A stretch of DNA of 7,334 bases from an uncultured Dorea sp. (GCA_948844705.1 CAQNVT010000117.1:1-7334), one strand, 5' to 3'; numbered from the stretch's first letter, positions 1 to 5,155 are shown. The notes: a model not told the origin generated them from the sequence alone. Numbers and translations are program-made.

Positions 1-2
1 AA

Positions 3-137
3 CTGACCATAGAATATGATGTCCCCATCCGCTCGGCGGAAAACCTGACCATCATGACCCATGGCGGCGGGGAGGACTCCCTGGTGATGTTCCGGGACTC
101 CTTCGGGAACAACCTGTCCCCGATTTTACTTTTCTAA
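3..137 (+). pseudogene. 3' remnant of an AlgX/DHHW-like SGNH-family gene
   Basis: An open frame enters from the left edge and encodes about 44 residues ending at TAA 135-137. The readable part contains MFRDSFGNNL (positions 87-116). It resembles the conserved (R/K)DSFGNxL-P block near the C-terminus of AlgX/DHHW-type SGNH proteins, which are secreted or membrane-anchored acetyltransferase-like proteins of the cell surface. In that family the block is normally followed by several dozen more residues. Here the frame stops after only nine (SPILLF and the preceding residues), inside the argG 3' end. The first 120 bases are about 58% GC, richer than the flanking intergenic DNA. The gene was therefore probably cut by a recombination or assembly join near position 120-125. 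The family call rests on one short motif and is tentative. The 5' end lies outside the window. Confidence 0.45.
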
Positions 138-1343
138 TTCCTGCATCATCATTGCCCGAACCTTAAGCGGCAGTCCGAACAAATTGATAAATCCGTCAGC
201 GTCATGATGATCATAGAGATCGCCGGTCGTAAAGCTTGCCAGTGATTCGCTGTACAGTGAATACGGTGATGTTGTCCCGGCTTTGATAATGTTGCCCTTA
301 TACAGCTTGAATTTTACTTCGCCGGTCACGTATTCCTGCGTCTTTTCTACAAATGCCTGAACTGCCTCGCGAAGCGGTGTGAACCATTTGCCCTCATATA
401 CGATCTGCGACAGCTTATTTCCCATTTCTTCCTTCATTTCATAGGTTGCCCGGTCTAAGATAAGCTCTTCCAGCTGCTGATGTGCTTCGTAAAGGATTGT
501 GCCGCCGGGTGTCTCGTAGATTCCGCGGGATTTCATGCCTACTACTCGGTTTTCTACAATATCGCAGATGCCGATGCCGTGCTTTCCGCCAAGCTCGTTA
601 AGCTTCCGGATAATATCCGATACCTTCATTTCTTCGCCGTTGATGCTCTTCGGAACGCCTTTTTCAAATGTCATGGTAACATATTCGGCCTCATCAGGCG
701 CTTTTTCCGGTGTGACACTTAAGACAAGCAGATGATCATAGTCCGGTGCCAGGGACGGATCCTCAAGCTCAAGCCCTTCATGGCTTATGTGCCACAGGTT
801 GCGGTCACGGCTGTAGCTGTGGCTTGCGTCAAACGGAAGGTTGATGCCGTGCTGCTTACAGTATTCGATCTCCTCCTCGCGTGAGTTCATGGTCCATATA
901 TCGGTCATGCGCCATGGAGCGATGATCTTAAGGTCCGGTGCCAGGGCATGGATGCCGAGCTCGAAACGAATCTGGTCATTTCCCTTCCCGGTAGCCCCGT
1001 GACAGATGGCGGATGCTCCTTCCTTGCGGGCGATCTCTACAAAATGCTTTGCCATGCACGGACGTGCCATGGAGGTTCCGAGAAGATATTTGTTTTCATA
1101 GACGGCATGCGCCTGAACGCATGGAACAATATATTCGTCACAAAATTCGTCCGTAATGTCCACTATGTATAATTTTGACGCGCCGGACAGCTTTGCCCTC
1201 TCTTCAAGGCCTTCAAGCTCCTCGCCCTGTCCGCAGTCGATACAGCAGCAGATTACCTCGTAATCAAAATTCTCCTTCAACCACGGGATGATGGCAGTAG
1301 TATCAAGGCCGCCGGAATATGCTAATATAACTTTTTCTTTCAT
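126..1343 (-). CDS. argG: argininosuccinate synthase
   Basis: This is a complete 405-residue ArgG, close to the usual 400-405. The cytosolic enzyme condenses citrulline and aspartate using ATP to give argininosuccinate, the penultimate step to arginine. The N-terminal ATP-pyrophosphatase loop is AYSGGLDTT (residues 8-16). GTSMARP (89-95), HGATGKGNDQIRFE (115-128), YSRDRNLWHISHEG (177-190), LEDPSLAP (193-200) and the HGIG...ENRVVGMKSRGIYETPG stretch (about 255-280) are all intact. The start codon (1341-1343) is preceded on the minus strand by AAAGGAGG (1353-1360) at 9 nt spacing. The gene is divergent from padR and has its own promoter with ArgR-like half-sites. No argH is adjacent within the window. 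Downstream, the stop codon is followed at once by the truncated convergent frame, and no hairpin plus U-run is visible, so the native terminator may have been lost. Confidence 0.97.
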   Translation of the reverse strand: MKEKVILAYSGGLDTTAIIPWLKENFDYEVICCCIDCGQGEELEGLEERAKLSGASKLYIVDITDEFCDEYIVPCVQAHAVYENKYLLGTSMARPCMAKHFVEIARKEGASAICHGATGKGNDQIRFELGIHALAPDLKIIAPWRMTDIWTMNSREEEIEYCKQHGINLPFDASHSYSRDRNLWHISHEGLELEDPSLAPDYDHLLVLSVTPEKAPDEAEYVTMTFEKGVPKSINGEEMKVSDIIRKLNELGGKHGIGICDIVENRVVGMKSRGIYETPGGTILYEAHQQLEELILDRATYEMKEEMGNKLSQIVYEGKWFTPLREAVQAFVEKTQEYVTGEVKFKLYKGNIIKAGTTSPYSLYSESLASFTTGDLYDHHDADGFINLFGLPLKVRAMMMQELEK

Positions 1344-1409
1344 TATGAATAACCTCCTTTAATAAATGCTTTTTATGTAAAATAGATTGCTTTCTTAACT
1401 GCAAGCAAT

Positions 1410-1438
1410 ACTATACACCAAAATTTATAAATATGCAA
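1410..1438 (-). promoter_or_regulatory. argG promoter with overlapping ArgR-like half-sites
   Basis: Reading the minus strand, a -35 TTGCAT (1433-1438) is followed after exactly 17 nt by a -10 TATAGT (1410-1415). The start point would be near 1403, giving a leader of about 60 nt. The hexamers are embedded in TGCATATTTATA and TGTATAGTAT, which are imperfect halves of the TGnATA-nn-TATnCA palindrome seen at the argC promoter. The half-sites start 20 bp apart in both promoters. ARG boxes bound by ArgR/AhrC are typically paired about two helical turns apart, so repression by arginine-loaded ArgR is a reasonable inference. These boxes are more degenerate than those at argC. Confidence 0.65.
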
Positions 1439-1531
1439 GAAAAATTTATAAAAAAGTTAATAATATACATTTTATACAAACGAAATGCATAAAACGGATA
1501 AACGTACGGTAAAAATGATGTTAAAAAGGGC

Positions 1532-1560
1532 TTGACATATATAGATTACCGATATAATAT
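1532..1560 (+). promoter_or_regulatory. padR promoter
   Basis: A consensus -35 TTGACA (1532-1537) is followed by TATAAT (1553-1558) at a short 15-nt spacing, or by TAATAT (1555-1560) at the standard 17 nt. The stretch between the hexamers is filled by the first, imperfect copy of the 19-bp repeat, so bound regulator would block RNA polymerase directly. Transcription would run into padR and the SEDS-like gene. Confidence 0.65.
1538..1556 (+). promoter_or_regulatory. putative PadR operator 1 (imperfect palindrome)
   Basis: TATATAGATTACCGATATA has the same left half as the perfect palindrome at 1573-1591 and a degenerate right half, differing at three positions (1549-1551). It lies between the -35 and -10 of the padR promoter. 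Its start is 35 bp from that of the second copy. PadR proteins generally bind dyad sites in their own promoters, so autoregulation is inferred. Confidence 0.55.
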
Positions 1561-1572
1561 GTAGATGGACGA

Positions 1573-1591
1573 TATATAGATTATCTATATA
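1573..1591 (+). promoter_or_regulatory. putative PadR operator 2 (perfect palindrome)
   Basis: TATATAGATTATCTATATA is a perfect dyad with 9-bp arms (1573-1581 and 1583-1591) around a single central T. It lies just downstream of the expected padR transcription start and 15 bp before the ribosome binding site. Together with the partial copy over the promoter it is the best candidate binding site for the adjacent PadR protein. Confidence 0.6.
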
Positions 1592-1620
1592 AAAGGTAAA
1601 TATGTAAAGGAGGATATGTG

Positions 1621-1962
1621 ATGGCTGTTGATAAAAGCTTGATCTCGGGAAGCACGATGATGCTGATTATGAAGCTTCTGGAAGGAAAGGATATGTATGG
1701 GTATGAAATGATCGAGAGCCTGCGCGAAAGATCAGAAAATGTATTTGAGCTGAAGGCGGGAACGCTCTATCCTCTGCTTCACGGCATGGAGGATAAGGGA
1801 TATGTAAAGAGCTATGAGCAGGAGGTGCTGGGGAAGACGAGAAAATACTATTCCCTTACGAAGGCCGGGAAAAAGCAGCTTAAGGGGAAGGAAGCGGAAT
1901 GGAAGGAGTATACAAAGGCGGTGGCAAATGTTCTTGGAGGTGTATGCTATGGAGAGGCGTGA
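1621..1962 (+). CDS. PadR-family transcriptional regulator
   Basis: This is a 113-residue protein of the short PadR type (about 105-115 residues), a winged-helix DNA-binding dimer. The recognisable family block is MYGYEMI (25-31), then ELKAGTLYPLLHGMEDKGYVKSY (43-65), holding the recognition helix and start of the wing, and GKTRKYYSLTKAGKKQL (71-87). ATG 1621 is preferred because AAAGGAGG (1606-1613) lies 7 nt upstream; an in-frame GTG at 1618 is only 4 nt away. The last 14 nt overlap the start of the membrane-protein gene, so the two are probably translationally coupled and functionally linked. PadR regulators of this small type are often paired in Firmicutes with membrane proteins bearing a HAAS or permease-prefix N-terminus. 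The effector is unknown. The two dyads upstream suggest autorepression of the pair. Confidence 0.93.
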   Translation: MAVDKSLISGSTMMLIMKLLEGKDMYGYEMIESLRERSENVFELKAGTLYPLLHGMEDKGYVKSYEQEVLGKTRKYYSLTKAGKKQLKGKEAEWKEYTKAVANVLGGVCYGEA

Positions 1963-3253
1963 ATTTCTTAATGTTCTGGCAGAACAGATCCGTACCAGGC
2001 GTGCCCGCCCCGCGATTATAGCGGAGATAGAGAACCATATTGAGGATCAGAAAAAGGCTTTTATTGTGGAAGGCATGACGGAGGCGGAAGCGGAGGAGGC
2101 CGCTGTTCTTGAGATGGGAGACCCCGTGGAGGCAGGCGTCGCTCTGGACAGGATACACAGGCCGAGGATGGAATGGAGCGTGCTGGCAGGGGTTCTTCTT
2201 ATCAGCCTGCTGGGAATTATTCTTCAATATGTGGTTTTTTCGAGAACATATTCGGTAGAACATCCGTGGACGGAACTATTTACAGACGAGGTGATGAGAA
2301 AGCATCTGATATTTACATTTGTCGGAATTTTCCTTATGCTCCTGATCTGCTGGGCCGATTATACGATGATTAATCAATATGCCGTTGTATTTTGGATTTT
2401 AATAAATGTGCTGCTTATTTTATGCATTATAAAGAGTTCCCTTGTAAATGGACGGCCTCAGTACCTTGCGCAGCTGTCCTGTCTGATGATTCCTTTTTAT
2501 GCGGGAATACTGTATCATTTCAGAGGGCAGGGGATAATGGGGCTGGTAAAAAGCATAGGATGTCTGTGTATCCCGTTTGCAATTATGATTTTCTATTATA
2601 TGTTATCCAGCATTGTTATCATCGGCGGTGTAGTTCTGATTCTTATACATGCCGCAATATATAAGAAATGGTTCGGAGAAAAGAGAGCGTCATTATATGT
2701 AAAGCTCTGGTGCTTTCTTCTCCTTGCGGCATTGCTGCTACTGGGAATAATCATGCTATATTTTGGAAAGAAGCCCTTGGCAGGGTATCAGATGGCAAGG
2801 ATCGAGGCATGGCTGCATCCGGAAAAATATGTAGTGTACGGTTCTTTTACGGGAGAGGTGGCAAAAACGGCGCAGGCGGTAAGAGGAGAAAGCTTTCTTA
2901 TGGTAAATGCGTTTCATGAAATAAGTAACGCCTATCTGTGGATATTCCTCTTCGGTTATCTGGGTACAGGAAAAGGGTTTGTACTTACAGTACTGGTGCT
3001 CGGCTTCTGGGGCTTTCTGTTTTGGACTGTAAAACGCCAGAAAAATCAGTTTGGTTCTATGGTAAGCCTGGGATGTGTGCTTTTTCTCAGCTTTCAGACA
3101 ATTGTATATTTGGGAATGAACTTCGGTGTGATTCCCCCCAGTGCTGCATATATGCCGTTTCTGTCAAGCGGGGGTGCGTTTCTTCTGATATCTTATTTCT
3201 ATATGGGGATCCTGCTCTCGGTGTGCAATAACAGCAGGGTGGCAGAGAGCTGA
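1949..3253 (+). CDS. HAAS-like/SEDS (FtsW/RodA/SpoVE-family) membrane protein, probably non-catalytic
   Basis: This 434-residue protein has two parts. Residues 1-72 are soluble, charged and helical, with the pattern EIENHIEDQKKAFIVEGMTEAEAEEAAVLEMGDPVEAG, as in HAAS/permease-prefix domains. Residues 77-425 carry about ten hydrophobic segments resembling the SEDS glycosyltransferase fold: YQMARIEAWLHPEKY (280-294), YLWIFLFGYLG (329-339), and the C-terminal NFGVIPPSAAYMPFLSSGGAFLL (391-413), which parallels the N-G-P-TG-PLPFiSYGGSS block. The usual DFIF motif, whose Asp is required for peptidoglycan polymerisation by RodA/FtsW, is absent; N327-A328 occupy about that place. No class B PBP partner is adjacent. 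The start at 1949 is chosen because GGAGG (1936-1940) lies 8 nt upstream and translation overlaps padR by 14 nt; the frame is open upstream to 1814, but that stretch is padR in another frame. A role at the envelope is inferred; a polymerase function is doubtful. Confidence 0.82.
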   Translation: MERREFLNVLAEQIRTRRARPAIIAEIENHIEDQKKAFIVEGMTEAEAEEAAVLEMGDPVEAGVALDRIHRPRMEWSVLAGVLLISLLGIILQYVVFSRTYSVEHPWTELFTDEVMRKHLIFTFVGIFLMLLICWADYTMINQYAVVFWILINVLLILCIIKSSLVNGRPQYLAQLSCLMIPFYAGILYHFRGQGIMGLVKSIGCLCIPFAIMIFYYMLSSIVIIGGVVLILIHAAIYKKWFGEKRASLYVKLWCFLLLAALLLLGIIMLYFGKKPLAGYQMARIEAWLHPEKYVVYGSFTGEVAKTAQAVRGESFLMVNAFHEISNAYLWIFLFGYLGTGKGFVLTVLVLGFWGFLFWTVKRQKNQFGSMVSLGCVLFLSFQTIVYLGMNFGVIPPSAAYMPFLSSGGAFLLISYFYMGILLSVCNNSRVAES

Positions 3254-3296
3254 ATTTTCCCAAATTTTAAACAAGTAAGAATTTATAAAAAAAGAC

Positions 3297-3325
3297 TTGC
3301 ATATTATGCATTGTAGATGTATAAT
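3297..3325 (+). promoter_or_regulatory. promoter of the argC operon
   Basis: A -35 TTGCAT (3297-3302) and a perfect -10 TATAAT (3320-3325) are separated by 17 nt. The start point would be near 3332, giving a leader of about 100 nt before argC. The -35, spacer length and near-identical -10 match the argG promoter on the other side of the padR unit, pointing to shared control. Confidence 0.75.
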
Positions 3326-3331
3326 TATGCA
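3298..3331 (+). promoter_or_regulatory. paired ARG boxes (ArgR operators)
   Basis: Box 1, TGCATATTATGCA (3298-3310), is a perfect dyad over the -35. Box 2, TGTATAATTATGCA (3318-3331), is a dyad with a single mismatched pair over the -10. Their centres lie about 20.5 bp apart, close to the two-turn spacing of paired ARG boxes known from ArgR-regulated promoters (E. coli consensus core TGAATWWWWATTCA). Occupancy would block both promoter elements. Binding by ArgR is inferred; no argR gene is in the window. Confidence 0.65.
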
Positions 3332-3365
3332 AGTCTTTTAAATTGGGACAGGGTTTTTTCAATCT

Positions 3366-3417
3366 GGGACGTAGTAAAATTCACCGAAGGCGTGCTTTGC
3401 AAATTTTACTACGTCCC
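3366..3417. repeat. 16-bp perfect inverted repeat in the argC leader
   Basis: Arms GGGACGTAGTAAAATT (3366-3381) and AATTTTACTACGTCCC (3402-3417) are perfectly complementary around a 20-nt loop. The right arm ends 2 nt before the argC ribosome binding site (3420-3426). A second copy of the TGGGAC edge occurs at 3344-3349. There is no U-run after the stem, so it is not an intrinsic terminator. It could be an mRNA-stabilising or processing hairpin, or a small dispersed palindromic element. Confidence 0.8.
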
Positions 3418-3433
3418 CCAAGGAGGTTATATG

Positions 3434-4474
3434 ATGATTAAAGCAGGTATTATCGGTGCCACCGGCTACGCGGGAGGCGAGTTAGTAAGGATTTTGACGG
3501 GACATAAGGATGTGGAGATCGTATGGTACGGCTCCAGAAGCTACATAGACCAGAGATATGCGGATATATACAGAAATATGTTCCGGCTTGTAGATGCGAA
3601 ATGCCTGGATGATAATATAGAAGAGCTGTCCGCCCAGGCGGATGTGATCTTTACCGCGACGCCCCAGGGCTTTTGCGCATCCGTGATTAATGAGGAGATT
3701 TTGTCGAAGACAAAGGTCATCGACCTGAGTGCGGACTTCCGGATCAAGGACGTGGAAACTTATGAAAAATGGTACGGTATTAAGCATAAGAGTCCCCGGT
3801 TTATCGAAGAAGCGGTATACGGGCTCTGCGAGGTCAACCGGGAGCAGATAAAGAGCGCAAGACTGGTGGCGAACCCGGGCTGCTATACGACCTGCTCTAT
3901 CCTGACGGCCTATCCGCTTGCGAAGGAGGGCATCATCGATATGAGCACACTCATCATAGACGCAAAATCCGGCACATCCGGAGCGGGAAGGGGTGCGAAG
4001 GTGCCGAATCTTTTCTGTGAGGTAAATGAAAATATGAAGGCGTACGGTGTTGCTTCCCACAGGCATACTCCGGAGATCGAGGAGCAGCTGGGATACGCAT
4101 CCGGTGAGGATACGGTGATCAGCTTCACTCCGCATCTTGTTCCGATGAACAGAGGGATCCTCGCGACAGAGTACGCATCGCTTAAAAGGAAGGTTACCGC
4201 AGAGGAGGTAAAAGCGGTTTATGATAAATATTATAAGGAAGAAACCTTTATCCGTGTGACGGAGGAGGGCATATGTCCGGAGACAAAATGGGTAGAGGGC
4301 AGCAATTACGTGGATATCGGATTTAAGCTTGATCCAAGGACAAACCGCATTATCATGATGGGAGCGATCGACAATCTGGTGAAGGGAGCGGCCGGCCAGG
4401 CGGTGCAGAATATGAATCTGATGTTCGGGCTTGCCGAGGATGAAGGCTTAAAGCTTGTTCCTGTGTTTCCGTAA
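3434..4474 (+). CDS. argC: N-acetyl-gamma-glutamyl-phosphate reductase
   Basis: This 346-residue cytosolic enzyme matches the family length of about 345. It reduces N-acetylglutamyl-5-phosphate with NADPH to N-acetylglutamate semialdehyde, the third step of acetylated ornithine synthesis. The N-terminal Rossmann motif is GATGYAGGEL (8-17). The catalytic cysteine is C150 in NPGCYTT, followed by AKSGTSGAGRGAK (177-189) and the HRHTPEIEQ-like segment (209-217) with the probable general-base histidine. The C-terminal DNLVKGAAGQAVQNMN (313-328) is typical. AAGGAGG (3420-3426) is 7 nt before ATG 3434 and 4 nt before the in-frame ATG 3431, so 3434 is preferred, though 3431 is possible. The frame is open further upstream to 3317, but that part is leader and promoter DNA. 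argC opens the operon and is preceded by ArgR-like boxes. Confidence 0.96.
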   Translation: MIKAGIIGATGYAGGELVRILTGHKDVEIVWYGSRSYIDQRYADIYRNMFRLVDAKCLDDNIEELSAQADVIFTATPQGFCASVINEEILSKTKVIDLSADFRIKDVETYEKWYGIKHKSPRFIEEAVYGLCEVNREQIKSARLVANPGCYTTCSILTAYPLAKEGIIDMSTLIIDAKSGTSGAGRGAKVPNLFCEVNENMKAYGVASHRHTPEIEEQLGYASGEDTVISFTPHLVPMNRGILATEYASLKRKVTAEEVKAVYDKYYKEETFIRVTEEGICPETKWVEGSNYVDIGFKLDPRTNRIIMMGAIDNLVKGAAGQAVQNMNLMFGLAEDEGLKLVPVFP

Positions 4475-4483
4475 GCATGCTTT

Positions 4484-4597
4484 GACGGACGAAGTCCGCC
4501 CGCTCCGGCAGGAGCATGTAATACGGGATGCCCTGTGGGTATACTCCAGAGTACACCGTAATTCAGATCCCTTCGGGATGGGCGGACTTCGTCCGTC
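4484..4597. repeat. 114-bp structured intergenic element with 18-bp terminal inverted repeats
   Basis: Arms GACGGACGAAGTCCGCCC (4484-4501) and their exact complement (4580-4597) bound a GC-rich 78-nt interior. That interior folds locally, with GCTCC-GGCA-GGAGC at 4502-4515 and ATCCC-TTC-GGGAT at 4567-4579. Each arm itself holds a small hairpin (GGAC-GAA-GTCC). The element almost fills the 151-nt gap between argC and the acetyltransferase gene. Its composition differs from its AT-richer surroundings, and it encodes no transposase. It looks like a MITE/REP-type palindromic element or a structured RNA segment. Copy number elsewhere cannot be seen from here. Confidence 0.75.
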
Positions 4598-4625
4598 GAG
4601 GTATAAAGATAAGGAGATGGATAAA

Positions 4626-5066
4626 ATGTTAAGAGTAATGACGGCAGAAGATTATGACGAGGTATACGCACTCTGGCAGAAAATCAGCGGTTTCGGAATC
4701 CGGAGCGTGGACGATTCCAGAGAGGGGATCGAAAGATTTCTCCTTCGGAATCCGTCTACAAGCGTTGTCGCGGCAGAGGACGGCAAGATCGTCGGGGCGA
4801 TTCTCTGCGGGCACGACGGCAGGCGGGGATGTCTCTATCATGTATGCGTGGATCCGGCATACCGTATGAGAGGAATCGGAAAATCTATGGTAGTCTTTGC
4901 GATGGAGGCACTGAAAAAAGAGAAGATCAATAAAGTATCACTCATTGCATTTACGAAAAATGATATCGGAAATGCATTTTGGAAGGAAATAGGCTGGACA
5001 AAACGAGAGGATCTGAATTATTATGATTTTACGTTAAATGAAGAAAATATTACAGCCTTTATTTAA
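4626..5066 (+). CDS. GNAT-family N-acetyltransferase, candidate stand-alone N-acetylglutamate synthase
   Basis: This is a 146-residue single GNAT domain. The acetyl-CoA-binding motif A is CLYHVCVDPAYRMRGIGKSM (69-88), with the R-x-R-G-I-G loop at 80-85. The later strand-helix element KVSLIAFTKNDIGNAFWKEIGW (103-124) carries the N...FW..IGW pattern. AAGGAG (4611-4616) is 9 nt before ATG 4626. The in-frame ATG at 4617 touches that site and is unlikely, and the frame open back to 4455 only crosses the inverted-repeat element. Its place between argC and argJ suggests a role in arginine synthesis. Short GNATs can serve as ArgA-like N-acetylglutamate synthases, and overall it resembles the YpeA-like group. 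Substrate is inferred from context alone; ArgJ may also make N-acetylglutamate, so the GNAT could instead acetylate another substrate. Confidence 0.88.
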   Translation: MLRVMTAEDYDEVYALWQKISGFGIRSVDDSREGIERFLLRNPSTSVVAAEDGKIVGAILCGHDGRRGCLYHVCVDPAYRMRGIGKSMVVFAMEALKKEKINKVSLIAFTKNDIGNAFWKEIGWTKREDLNYYDFTLNEENITAFI

Positions 5067-5082
5067 ACAGGAAGGATAATAC

Positions 5083-5125
5083 TATAGTGAACGACAAAAG
5101 GAAAACATTTTTGTCGTTCACTATA
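5083..5125. repeat. 17-bp perfect inverted repeat upstream of argJ
   Basis: TATAGTGAACGACAAAA (5083-5099) and its exact complement (5109-5125) enclose a 9-nt loop whose outer bases could add a G-U pair. The hairpin fills much of the 89-nt gap between the acetyltransferase and argJ, and ends 18 nt before the argJ ribosome binding site. It is followed by an A-run rather than a T-run, so it does not look like a terminator. A processing or stability element, or a short palindromic repeat, are the plausible readings. Confidence 0.8.
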
Positions 5126-5155
5126 AAAAAATAACAGGAGAACAAGGAGGATATT

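Larger units (their letters stand above)
3290..3339. terminator. long hairpin between the padR unit and the arg operon; possible bidirectional terminator
   Basis: Perfect 14-bp arms AAAAGACTTGCATA (3290-3303) and its complement (3326-3339) enclose TTATGCAT / ATGTATAA (3304-3311, 3317-3324), which also pair with one G-U, around a 5-nt loop with a single bulged base at 3325. The stem is AT-rich. It is flanked by A-runs on the left and TCTTTTA on the right, so read-through RNA from either side would end in a short U-rich tract. The same bases form the argC promoter and operators, so the symmetry may owe more to ArgR binding than to termination. Confidence 0.4.

Noticed and set aside
1386..1409. 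Hairpin in the argG leader (ATTGCTT / AAGCAAT)
   Set aside because: The expected start point near 1403 would leave most of one arm untranscribed, and the stem is only 7 bp.
1461..1500. Short CRISPR-like or tandem repeat in AT-rich DNA
   Set aside because: Only a 6-base TATACA repetition is present, with no regular spacer structure.
1814..1948. N-terminal extension of the SEDS-like protein
   Set aside because: The segment lies within padR in another frame, encodes an Arg-rich non-domain sequence, and a good ribosome binding site precedes 1949.
3332..3430. T-box or riboswitch in the argC leader
   Set aside because: The leader of about 100 nt is too short for a T-box, with no T-box core sequence and no terminator/antiterminator pair.
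3317..3433. N-terminal extension of argC from an upstream ATG at 3317
   Set aside because: It runs through the promoter -10 and the leader hairpin, has no ribosome binding site, and ArgC proteins begin at the MIKAGIIGATGY segment.
3482..4135. 217-residue minus-strand open frame inside argC
   Set aside because: It is antisense to a well-conserved enzyme, shows no family resemblance or ribosome binding site, and fits as a shadow frame. The same applies to minus-strand frames at 5063-5710, 5257-5895 and 6540-7223.
4455..4625. N-terminal extension of the GNAT protein back into argC
   Set aside because: The extension is the translated inverted-repeat element, and AAGGAG at 4611 supports a start at 4626.
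4306..4671. Minus-strand frame across the 114-bp element
   Set aside because: It is open only because the palindromic element is open on both strands, and it spans the end of argC and the start of the GNAT gene.
5083..5125. Intrinsic terminator before argJ
   Set aside because: The stem is followed by an A-run, not a U-run, on the operon strand, and on the other strand there is no U-run after it either.
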